DNA of 45,447 bases from Aeolococcus sp035552595 (GTDB lineage Bacteria > Chloroflexota > Dormibacteria > Aeolococcales > Aeolococcaceae), in NCBI GenBank assembly GCA_035552595.1, contig DASZKZ010000054.1:1-45447 (forward strand), written 5' to 3'. Below, piece by piece: positions 38,884 to 45,447 of the stretch (within the stretch, counting starts at the first letter, position 1; each line of letters starts with the position of its first letter). The notes under the pieces were generated by a model. It had not been told where the DNA came from. It worked only from the letters and a program-made list of their open reading frames with translations, and did no database searches. Position numbers and translations under genes: made by a program.

Positions 38884-40629
38884 GTGGCCATCGAGCTGGT
38901 CGCGCTGTCGAGCGAGGGCAGCGTCGACCCCTCTCGTGTCGGTGGCAAGGCGGCGCGACTCGCGGCGGCCCTGGGAGCGCGGCTGCCCGTCCTGCCCGGG
39001 CTGGTGCTGCCGGTGGGTGCGGATGACGGGATCCTCGAGGCGGCGGCCGCGCAGGTGGCTGCGTCCGGGGTGCACGCCGCGCGCCTCGCTCTGATGGGGT
39101 CGCCCACGCCCGACCTCAGCGACCTCGGCGAGGCCCTGCGCGGTCTCGGCGAGGACCTCGTGGTGCGCTCGTCGTCGCCGCTCGAGGAGTCTCCCGAGTA
39201 CTCAGGCGTCTTCACCTCGTACGTCGGCGTCACCCCAGCCGAGGCGGCCACGGCGGTCCGCGGGGTCTGGGCGTCGGCGCTGACGGAGGCGGGCCGGGAC
39301 ACGGAGCACGAAACCCCCCGCATGGCCGTCCTGGTGCAGCCCCGCGTCGAGCCGCTGGTGTCCGGCACAGCCCGGGTCACGGACCGCGCCGAGGTGACCA
39401 TCCTGGCGGTCCGCGGATCGCCGGCAGCGCTGCTGTCCGGCTGGGTGCGCGGCGATGCCGCCCTGGTCGACAGCGCCGGGCGAGCCACGGGGCCCGGCGT
39501 CGCCCTCGCAGGCACTGCGGTGGTCGCGGAGGTGGCGACGCTGGCGCGCAACGTTCGAGCCAGGCTCGGCGATGACCTCATCGAATGGGCTGCGTCCGAC
39601 GCCGGGGTGGTTCTCCTTCAGGCCAAGCGGGCGGCCCGCCGGCCCACCGTCCCCGCCGCCGTCCGCGAGGAGGAGCGGGCGACGCCGACGGTGGCGGGAG
39701 AGGGAGCGGCGGGCGTGGCCCGTCTGGTCCACGCGTTCGCGGGGGATCTCGGCGAGGAGCTGATGCTGCCGGTGCTCCTCGCCGGCGTCGGCCCTGCGTC
39801 CACGGCGCCGCCGCTGCCCGGAGTCTCCGGCAAGCGGCCGCCGGTCACGGCGGCGGCCGCGGGATCCGCGTGGGTCGCTGCCCAGGCCCTGGCTCGGGCG
39901 CTGCGGGCGAGGGCCTGGCGCGGCGTCGAGCCGGCCGGCCGGGGCGCCGCGGAGGCCCTCGCCACCCTCCGATCGGGCGACATCGAATCAGCTCTCGAGT
40001 GCCTCGCGGGCCCGGTGCCGAGCAGCGCGGAGGGCCTGTCGGGCCTGCTCGTCGCGCTCGGCAGCGTGGTCGCCTGGCTTCGTCAGGAGGGCGCGGTGTG
40101 GAGCGCCGATGACGTGTGGGCGATGAGTGCCGCCGAGGTCGGACAGACCCTGGCGTCGGCTGCGCCTGGGACCGGCGGCCGGCGGCGCCGCGACGCGCGC
40201 CGCCGAGCCCTGCTCCGCTGGGAGCCCGTCATCCACACGGCCGTCGCCGGCACAGGTGCCGGGGTGCTCGGCGAGGCCGTCTCCGGGGGGTCCGGCGCGG
40301 GAGTCGCGGTGGTGGTGCGTGGCCTGCCCACCGACATCGTCCCGCTTCCCCGCATGGTCGTGGTCGCGCCCCACCCCATCCCGCAGCTGGCGCCATTGCT
40401 CTGGGGCGCCTGCGGCCTGGTCACGGCCGGGGGGAGCGCCGCCGCTCACCTCGTCGAGGTGGCCCGATCGCGGGGCGTCCCGGCGGTGATCGGCTGCGAC
40501 GAGGCCCGCCTGTTCGGGCTCCTCGACGGTGCCGCCCCGCACCCGCTGGTCGCGGTCGACGGTGACACCGGGCGGGTGGCCATCGACACCGCCGTGCCCG
40601 CGACCAGCAGGGCACGCGGTGGGCCCTGA
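38884..40629 (+). CDS. PEP-synthase-like ATP-grasp/His-domain phosphotransferase lacking the PEP barrel
   Basis: About 581 residues. The N-terminal half matches the PPDK/PEP-synthase ATP-grasp domain: 'VGGKAARLAAALGARLPVLPGLVL', 'DLVVRSSSPLEESPEYSGVFTSYVGV', 'MAVLVQPRVEPLVSG' and 'LIEWAASDAGVVLLQAKRA'. The C-terminal part is the swivelling phospho-His domain with His522 in 'GLVTAGGSAAAHLVEVARSRGVPAVIG', ending 'VDGDTGRVAI'. A ~200-residue helical middle region links them. The TIM barrel that binds pyruvate/PEP is missing. This is the logic of rifampicin phosphotransferase and phenylphosphate synthase, where the phospho-His is passed to a hydroxyl group of another acceptor. GTG start four bases after the M24 stop; one operon. 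Confidence 0.78.
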   Translation: MAIELVALSSEGSVDPSRVGGKAARLAAALGARLPVLPGLVLPVGADDGILEAAAAQVAASGVHAARLALMGSPTPDLSDLGEALRGLGEDLVVRSSSPLEESPEYSGVFTSYVGVTPAEAATAVRGVWASALTEAGRDTEHETPRMAVLVQPRVEPLVSGTARVTDRAEVTILAVRGSPAALLSGWVRGDAALVDSAGRATGPGVALAGTAVVAEVATLARNVRARLGDDLIEWAASDAGVVLLQAKRAARRPTVPAAVREEERATPTVAGEGAAGVARLVHAFAGDLGEELMLPVLLAGVGPASTAPPLPGVSGKRPPVTAAAAGSAWVAAQALARALRARAWRGVEPAGRGAAEALATLRSGDIESALECLAGPVPSSAEGLSGLLVALGSVVAWLRQEGAVWSADDVWAMSAAEVGQTLASAAPGTGGRRRRDARRRALLRWEPVIHTAVAGTGAGVLGEAVSGGSGAGVAVVVRGLPTDIVPLPRMVVVAPHPIPQLAPLLWGACGLVTAGGSAAAHLVEVARSRGVPAVIGCDEARLFGLLDGAAPHPLVAVDGDTGRVAIDTAVPATSRARGGP

Positions 40630-40680
40630 GGGTGATCTCGCCCTGCCGCCCACCCGCCCGCCCACTCCAAGGAGGACCGC

Positions 40681-41100
40681 ATGCCCATCAGCCTGCAGAA
40701 AGCCCAGGAGCTGATCGCCGCCGCGCACCAGCGCGCGGTCGCCCTTGGCGTCCGGGTGACGGTCGCCGTGCTCGATGAGGGCGGGCACCTCGTCGCCCTG
40801 GGGCGCATGGACGGGGCCTTCGCGCTGAGCCCCCAGATCGCCGAAGCGAAGGCGCTGGGCGCGGCGGTGTGGTACCGCGACGGCGCCTCGCTGAGGGATC
40901 TGCGAGAGGCGCGCCCGGCATTCTTCGAAGCCGTGAGCGGGCTCACGCGTCTTCCGCTGATCCCCGGTCTGGGCTCGGTCGTGCTCCGCGAAGGCGGTCG
41001 CGGCCTCGGTGCCGTGGGTGTCAGCGGGGGGAGCAGCGAGCAGGACCTCGAGTGCGCCCTGGCCGGGATCCGCGCCATCGGGCTCGAGTCAGAGGAGTAG
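40681..41100 (+). CDS. GlcG/HbpS-family protein
   Basis: A 139-residue protein: 'SLQKAQELIAAAHQRAVALGVRVTVAVLDEGGHLVALGRMDGAF', then 'SPQIAEAKALGAAVW' and 'SGLTRLPLIPGLGSVVLREGGRGLGAVGVSGGSSEQDLECALAGI', the full GlcG/HbpS (DUF336) domain. Members include the heme-binding HbpS of Streptomyces, GlcG of glycolate loci and PduO C-terminal domains; they are common accessory proteins in catabolic operons, with no agreed activity. A perfect AAGGAGG (40669-40675) precedes the ATG. It lies 51 bases after the phosphotransferase gene and ends 12 bases inside the convergent TauE-like gene. Confidence 0.9.
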   Translation: MPISLQKAQELIAAAHQRAVALGVRVTVAVLDEGGHLVALGRMDGAFALSPQIAEAKALGAAVWYRDGASLRDLREARPAFFEAVSGLTRLPLIPGLGSVVLREGGRGLGAVGVSGGSSEQDLECALAGIRAIGLESEE

Positions 41101-41880
41101 CTTGACCACCGCGACCAGGCCGGCCACGACCAGGAGCCCGCGCAGAGCCAGCGGCGAGAGCCTCCGTCCGAAGGAAGCGCCGGCCTGGCCTCCGACGGTG
41201 CTCGACACGGCGATCAGCAGTGCCGGCTCCCAGGACACCGGCGCGAAGACCGCGAAGATGATCGCCGCCGCGCCGTTGACGACCATGGCGATGACGTTCT
41301 TGAGGGCGTTGACACGCTGCAACGTGTCGCTGAGCAGGATCCCGAACAGGCTGATCAGGATCACGCCCTGGGCGGCCCCGAAGTAACCGCCGTAGACCGC
41401 GGTGGCGAACACCCCCAGGGGGAGCAGCACTCCCATTCCGCCGCCCTCGGCCCGTGGTGGGATATGCGTCCTCAGCCAGGGCTGGAGGATCACCAGCACC
41501 ACGGCGAGGATGATCAGCGGCGCCACCACAACCTTGAAGACACCCTGCGGCAGAGTGAGGAGCAGCACCGCCCCGGCGATGGCACCGGCGAGCGCGGGAA
41601 GCACCAGCGCCCCCACGCGGTCGCGCTGGCCCCGCAGCTCGCGGCGGTATCCGACGGCGCCGCTGACGTTGCCGAACGACAGGCCGACGGTGTTGCTGAC
41701 GTTGGCCACCACCGGGGCGAACCCCAGGGAGAGGAGCACCGGGAAGGTCAGCAGCGAGCCTGACCCGACCACGGCGTTCATCGATCCCGCGACGAAGCCG
41801 GCGGCGAGCACGGCCAGCACCGCCCAGCCGTTCACCAGGGCATGGAGGAGGTTCCCGCGGGTGCCGTCGGTGTCATACAC
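41089..41880 (-). CDS. TauE/SafE-family membrane permease
   Basis: A 250-265-residue protein with about eight hydrophobic segments. 'VLAAGFVAGSMNAVVGSGSLLTFPVLLSLGFAPVVANVSNTVGLSFGNVSGAVGYRREL' is the first half-repeat of TauE/SafE transporters, and 'VFATAVYGGYFGAAQGVILISLFGILL' the second. The family exports sulfite, sulfoacetate and other small organosulfur or carboxylate anions. The start is not fixed: GTG 41880, GTG 41835 (which would begin right at helix 1) and GTG 41919 are all in frame. It is convergent with glcG-like and divergent from the D-2-hydroxyacid dehydrogenase, inside the catabolic block. Confidence 0.85.
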   Translation of the reverse strand: MYDTDGTRGNLLHALVNGWAVLAVLAAGFVAGSMNAVVGSGSLLTFPVLLSLGFAPVVANVSNTVGLSFGNVSGAVGYRRELRGQRDRVGALVLPALAGAIAGAVLLLTLPQGVFKVVVAPLIILAVVLVILQPWLRTHIPPRAEGGGMGVLLPLGVFATAVYGGYFGAAQGVILISLFGILLSDTLQRVNALKNVIAMVVNGAAAIIFAVFAPVSWEPALLIAVSSTVGGQAGASFGRRLSPLALRGLLVVAGLVAVVKLLL

Positions 41881-41881
41881 T
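41870..41881. promoter_or_regulatory. GTGT-CAT-ACAC palindrome overlapping a -10 box
   Basis: A perfect inverted repeat GTGTCATACAC (41870-41880) overlaps TACACT (41876-41881), a -10 candidate for the plus-strand gene starting at 41940. TGCAGGA (41901-41907) further down resembles part of the decamer seen at 34402 and 37555. Operator function is inferred. Confidence 0.35.
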
Positions 41882-41939
41882 CCCTTGTCCGCATTGCGCG
41901 TGCAGGAATTTGATTCCACTTACTGGAACGGAGCGAAGT

Positions 41940-42932
41940 ATGACGGCCGCCGCCTCCCGCGTACTGATCACCGACCAGGTCTTCGGTGGAACCACCATCG
42001 AGCGCGGCGTGCTCGAGCCGCTCGGCGTGGAGGTCGTCGAGGCTCCGTCCGCCGACGAGGCGACGCTGGTGCGCCTGGCGGCCGGCGTGTCCGGCATGCT
42101 GGTGTGCTACGCGCCGATCACCGACGCGGTCCTCGAGGCGGCGGCCCCCACGTGCACCGTTGTGGCGCGCTACGGCATCGGCTACGACAACATCCCGGTG
42201 GCCACCGCCACCCGCCTGGGCATGGTGGTCACCAACGTGCCCGACTACTGCCTCGACGAGGTCGCCGACCACACCATGGCGCTGCTGCTCTCGATGGCCC
42301 GTCGCGTGGCCCAGATGGACAGGGAGGTGCGCGCGGGAGCCTGGACGGTGCCAGGTTCCGGCATCCACCGGCTCGCGGGGCGCCGCCTCGCTCTGATCGG
42401 CGTGGGACGGATCGGCCGCCGCGTGGCCGCCCGCGCGCTTCCCTTCGGGCTCGAGGTGGTCGCCTTCGACCCATTCCTACGCGAGTGGGACGTGGCGGGC
42501 GTGACCCGCGCCGACAGCATCGAGACCGCGGTCGCACAGGCAGACTTCATCAGCCTGCACGCCCCGCTGTCTGCAGAGAACCATCACCTCATCGGCGCCC
42601 CGGTCATCGCCCAGATGGGCCGTGCCCCGATCCTCGTCAACACCTCTCGCGGTGGGCTCGTCGATCTCGATGCGGTGGTCACGGCGCTGGATGCCGGCAG
42701 CCTCGCGGGGGTGGCGCTGGACGTCACCGAGCCCGAGCCGCTTCCCGTGGACCACCCGCTGCGCAGCCACCCGCTCGCCCTGGTCACACCGCACGCCTCC
42801 TTCTACTCCGCCGAGGCCCAGGACGACCTGCAGCGCCGCGTCGCCGAGGAGGTCGCCAATCGCCTCCAGGGCCGGCCTCCGCGCTCGCCGGTGAACCCCG
42901 AGGTGCTCACGGCGGTGCCTCCGGGTGACTGA
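41940..42932 (+). CDS. D-2-hydroxyacid dehydrogenase (phosphoglycerate-dehydrogenase-like)
   Basis: A 330-residue NAD-dependent enzyme. 'VVARYGIGYDNIPVATATRLGMVVTNVP' leads into the cofactor loop 'LALIGVGRIGRRVAARALPFGLEVVAFDPF' (GxGxxG). The catalytic residues are Arg in 'VNTSRGGLVD', Glu in 'LDVTEPEPL' and His in 'VTPHASFYS'. The first 40 residues ('VLITDQVFGGTTIERGVLEPLGVEVV') are the substrate-binding lid. It has no ACT domain, so serine biosynthesis is not implied; acting on a 2-hydroxy acid in the local pathway is more likely. GGAG six bases before the ATG. Its end overlaps the SDR start by eight bases. Confidence 0.9.
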   Translation: MTAAASRVLITDQVFGGTTIERGVLEPLGVEVVEAPSADEATLVRLAAGVSGMLVCYAPITDAVLEAAAPTCTVVARYGIGYDNIPVATATRLGMVVTNVPDYCLDEVADHTMALLLSMARRVAQMDREVRAGAWTVPGSGIHRLAGRRLALIGVGRIGRRVAARALPFGLEVVAFDPFLREWDVAGVTRADSIETAVAQADFISLHAPLSAENHHLIGAPVIAQMGRAPILVNTSRGGLVDLDAVVTALDAGSLAGVALDVTEPEPLPVDHPLRSHPLALVTPHASFYSAEAQDDLQRRVAEEVANRLQGRPPRSPVNPEVLTAVPPGD

Positions 42933-43713
42933 CGTGGTTGCGGCCGCGGTCCCGACCTATCCCGACCTGGCCGGTCGAGTGGCGGTGGTCACCGGTGGAT
43001 CCAAGGGCATCGGCGCGGCCACCTGCCGCGCCCTGGCCGTCAACGGTGTCAGGGTGGCGGTGGTGGCTCGCGACCAGGCGGGGATCGATCGGACGGTGGA
43101 CGCGCTCACCGCGGCGGGGGGCAGGGCCATCGGCCTCAGCGTCGACGCCACCGACTACGCATCCGTCGACGACCTCCGCCTCACGGTGGAGCGCGAGCTG
43201 GGCCCGGTCGACATCCTCATGCCCTTCGCCGGGGGCTTCGTGGAGCGCACCCCCGTTGCCGAGATCTCCGAGGAGGACTGGCGCTCCGTCATCGACTCCA
43301 ACCTCACGGCCACCTTCTTCGCCTGCAAGTCCTTCCTGCCCGGCATGGTGGCGCGGGGCCGGGGAGCGATCGTGACCATGGCCTCGAACGCCGGGCGCAC
43401 CATCGACGTCACCCTCACCGCGTCGTACGCGGCGGCCAAGGCTGGGGTGGTGCAGTTCACCCAGCACGTGGCCCGCGAGGTGGGCGCCAGCGGTGTGCGG
43501 GTCAACTGCATCGCGCCGGCGACCACGCTCACCGAGCGTGTGTCCGCGATCATGTCCGAGGAGCTGATCGAGCACATGACCCAGCTGTCCACCCTGAAAC
43601 GGATCGGCACACCCGACGACTCGGCGATGGCGGCGCTGTTCCTGGCGTCCGACTCGGCCTCCTGGCTGACCGGCATCACCATCGATGTCGCCGGCGGCCG
43701 GGTGATGCGATAA
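42925..43713 (+). CDS. Short-chain dehydrogenase/reductase
   Basis: A 262-residue classical SDR: 'VAVVTGGSKGIGAATCRALAVNG' (TGGSKGIG), 'VDILMPFAGGF' in place of NNAG, Ser in 'IVTMASNAG', Tyr/Lys in 'TASYAAAKAGVVQFTQHVARE' and 'VRVNCIAPATT'. The changed NNAG motif (PFAG) is a moderate oddity. FabG-like members reduce 3-oxo groups; here it probably oxidises or reduces an intermediate of the cluster. GTG 42925 lies eight bases inside the dehydrogenase gene, so translation is coupled. The amidohydrolase follows 17 bases after the stop. Confidence 0.9.
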   Translation: MTDVVAAAVPTYPDLAGRVAVVTGGSKGIGAATCRALAVNGVRVAVVARDQAGIDRTVDALTAAGGRAIGLSVDATDYASVDDLRLTVERELGPVDILMPFAGGFVERTPVAEISEEDWRSVIDSNLTATFFACKSFLPGMVARGRGAIVTMASNAGRTIDVTLTASYAAAKAGVVQFTQHVAREVGASGVRVNCIAPATTLTERVSAIMSEELIEHMTQLSTLKRIGTPDDSAMAALFLASDSASWLTGITIDVAGGRVMR

Positions 43714-43730
43714 CCCTGGAGAACACACGC

Positions 43731-44711
43731 ATGAGGATCGACGTCCACAACCACACCCTGCCCACGCCGTCGCTCGAGGTGCTGCGCACGGACCCCGCCT
43801 ATGGGGCGACCGTGACCGACACCGAGTTCACCGGTGGCAACCACGGGCTCTTCTGGCTCGACCCGGCCTTCTACGAGCCGGCGGCCAAGGTCGCCCAGCT
43901 CGAGGCCAAGGGGCTCGACGGGGCGATCATCAGCACCGCGCCTCCGCTGTTCTTCTACGACCTCGAGGCCGGCCTCAGCGAGAGGATCGCACGGGTCACC
44001 AACGGGGGGCTCCGCGACTTCGCGGCCAGCTACCCGGACCGGCTGCGCTGGATGGCGACTGTGCCGATGAACGCGCCGGAGAGGGTGGTCAGCGTGCTCG
44101 AGGAGGCGGTCGAGGCCGGCGCCGTGGGCGTCGAGGTGGGCACCTGCGTCGCCGGCCGACGCCTCGACGAGGCGGAGTACGAGCCATTCTGGAGCGCGGC
44201 GGAGCGTCTCCAGACCCCGGTCCTCCTCCATCCCGCCTTCAACGAGCCCAACTGCGGGCTCGAGCCCTTCTACTTCCAGAACGTCATCGGCAACCAGCTC
44301 GAGACCACCATCGCCATCGAGCGCCTGATCGCGTCGGGTGTGCTCAGCCGCCATCCCGACGTCACCGTCGTGCTCGTCCACGGCGGTGGGTACTTCCCCT
44401 TCCAGGCGGGCCGGCTCAGGCACGCCACCACAGTGCGGGCGGAGCTCCGCGATGCACCGGCCGACCCGTGGTCCTTCTTCGGGCAGGTCGTCGTCGACAC
44501 CCTCACCCACGACGCCGAGACCCTCCGCCATCTCATCTCGCGCGTCGGTCGCGCCAACGTGGTGATGGGCACCGACGCGCCGTTCGACATGGCCACGCCA
44601 GAGCCGATGACCATGCTCAGCCAGGTGGCCGACGAGGAGACGGTGAAGGCCATCACCGAGGACAACATCGTCCGCATCTACCGACTCAGCGAACGCGTCG
44701 CGGCGCCCTGA
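43731..44711 (+). CDS. Amidohydrolase of the ACMSD / gamma-resorcylate decarboxylase type
   Basis: A 326-residue metal-dependent barrel enzyme of the amidohydrolase-2 group. 'MRIDVHNHTLPTPSLEVLR' has the HxH metal motif (His6, His8), 'TPVLLHPAFNEPN' the next His, 'VTVVLVHGGGYFPFQAGR' another His and 'VVMGTDAPFDMATPEPM' the Asp. The order and 'HGGGYFPFQAGRL' are those of ACMSD, 4-oxalomesaconate hydratase and resorcylate decarboxylase relatives, which decarboxylate or hydrate ring-cleavage products and aromatic acids. GGAGA stands eight bases before the ATG. It ends the operon with the D-2-hydroxyacid dehydrogenase and SDR, and the IclR regulator follows 42 bases later. An aromatic or keto-acid substrate is a reasonable inference. 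Confidence 0.88.
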   Translation: MRIDVHNHTLPTPSLEVLRTDPAYGATVTDTEFTGGNHGLFWLDPAFYEPAAKVAQLEAKGLDGAIISTAPPLFFYDLEAGLSERIARVTNGGLRDFAASYPDRLRWMATVPMNAPERVVSVLEEAVEAGAVGVEVGTCVAGRRLDEAEYEPFWSAAERLQTPVLLHPAFNEPNCGLEPFYFQNVIGNQLETTIAIERLIASGVLSRHPDVTVVLVHGGGYFPFQAGRLRHATTVRAELRDAPADPWSFFGQVVVDTLTHDAETLRHLISRVGRANVVMGTDAPFDMATPEPMTMLSQVADEETVKAITEDNIVRIYRLSERVAAP

Positions 44712-44753
44712 ACGCCGCCGCCACCGTTCGACGCGGGGCTATCGTTGGCGCCG

Positions 44754-45447
44754 ATGGTTGAGTCCGCGGACCGCATGCTGCGCATCCTCGAGGCGTTCGG
44801 GGCGCGCGAGCGTGATGTCAGCCTCGGCGAGCTGGCCGACCGGGTGGGCCTTCCCAAGAGCTCCGTCCACCGTCTGCTGACCACCCTGATCGCGCACGGC
44901 TTCATCGACCGCGACCCCGGGACGCGTCGCTACACGCTGGGCATCCGGCTCTTCGAGCTCGGTTCCGCGGCCCTCCACGAGCGCGGGCTCCACGGCGCCG
45001 CTCAACCGCTGCTCCAGGAGCTCTCCCGCCGCACTGGTGAGACCTGTCACCTCGCGGTGCTCTCCGGCATCGAGGCCGTCTACGTCTACAAGGTCGAGGG
45101 TCCCGCCACGATCAGCATGTCCTCGCGGGTCGGAGGACGTGCCCCCGCCCACGCCACCAGCATCGGCAAGGTGCTGGTGGCGTGGGGATCGGCGGAGCTG
45201 CTCGAGGATGTGCGCGCCCATCCCATGGCAGCCTGGACCACGCACACCATCACCTCGGTCGAAGCTCTGGACGCCGAGTTGCGCGCGGTGCGGCTGCGCG
45301 GCTACGCGCTGGACCTCGGGGAGTATGCCGAGGGGTTGAACTGCATCGCCGCGCCGGTGCGTGACCAGGGAGGGGGGGTGATGGCGGCACTGGGCATCGC
45401 CGGCCCGCGGACGCGCATCGAGGAGCCGCGGCTGGCGGAGCTGATCC
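44754..45447 (+). CDS. IclR-family transcriptional regulator (partial, 231 codons to window end)
   Basis: The frame opens at ATG 44754 and continues past the right edge. The winged helix 'MLRILEAFGARERDVSLGELADRVGLPKSSVHRLLTTLIAHGFI' is followed by 'YTLGIRLFELGSAALHERGL' and the effector-binding domain: 'GETCHLAVLSGIEAVYVYKVEG', 'GRAPAHATSIGKVLVAWGS', 'GYALDLGEYAEGLNCIAAPVRD'. The Cys of 'GLNCIAAPV' and the 'HATSIGKVLLA'-type loop are characteristic of the IclR ligand pocket. IclR proteins mostly control catabolism of aromatic or small organic acids, so it is a natural regulator of the operon just upstream. The C-terminus is outside the window. Confidence 0.92.
   Translation, partial: MVESADRMLRILEAFGARERDVSLGELADRVGLPKSSVHRLLTTLIAHGFIDRDPGTRRYTLGIRLFELGSAALHERGLHGAAQPLLQELSRRTGETCHLAVLSGIEAVYVYKVEGPATISMSSRVGGRAPAHATSIGKVLVAWGSAELLEDVRAHPMAAWTTHTITSVEALDAELRAVRLRGYALDLGEYAEGLNCIAAPVRDQGGGVMAALGIAGPRTRIEEPRLAELI

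Overview
The window is very G+C-rich, densely packed bacterial DNA. It has many GTG starts, ATGA/GTGA stop-start overlaps, several apparently leaderless genes (a TANNNT -10 box 6-8 bases before GTG) and an InhA-like enoyl reductase. This points to an actinobacterium or a high-GC relative such as Chloroflexota/Dormibacterota. The lineage is inference; no rRNA or other decisive marker is present. I can support about 46 protein genes or gene remnants and one tRNA. The ordinary parts are housekeeping; the right quarter is an accessory-looking catabolic region.

Left part (1-9.5 kb): the 5' part of a cyclopropane-fatty-acid synthase-like methyltransferase, a divergent alpha/beta hydrolase, a UPF1-like superfamily 1 helicase with an unusual arginine-block tail, translationally coupled to a cysteine-less glutaredoxin-like/PDZ protein, an MFS transporter, a MarR regulator divergent from a VOC protein with a cluster of CCTGA/TCAGG sites between them, a DNA glycosylase gene that looks internally deleted, a small membrane protein, an 84-residue protein and a DUF72 protein.

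Middle (9.5-30 kb): a membrane GAF-GGDEF-EAL protein; an inositol-phosphatase-like gene behind a strong hairpin; fabI-fabF in tandem; aminopeptidase P and a UbiA prenyltransferase on the other strand; a tightly coupled nucleotide-sugar dehydrogenase/GT2/epimerase operon; a PF03640-type lipoprotein; a NarL-type two-component pair; a membrane spermidine-synthase-like protein with an atypical SDR partner; a glycine-rich surface protein with a VPATG sorting-like tail; an SDR; and an ECF sigma factor coupled to two tandemly duplicated exported proteins. A DedA-like remnant and tRNA-Lys(CTT) follow.

Right part (30-45.4 kb): PAP2 and PHP phosphoesterase genes, an OmpR-type two-component pair with a leaderless regulator, then a block of probable small-molecule catabolism. 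That block holds an HMGL/homocitrate-synthase-like enzyme, a beta-hydroxyacid dehydrogenase, a convergent FCD-type GntR regulator, an M24 'peptidase' lacking one metal Asp, a PEP-synthase-like phosphotransferase without the PEP barrel, GlcG/HbpS, TauE/SafE, a D-2-hydroxyacid dehydrogenase, an SDR, an ACMSD-like amidohydrolase and a truncated IclR regulator. The substrate cannot be named. The mixture of altered catalytic motifs, a putative ATP-dependent activating phosphotransferase and two regulators makes this the best candidate for an undescribed pathway.
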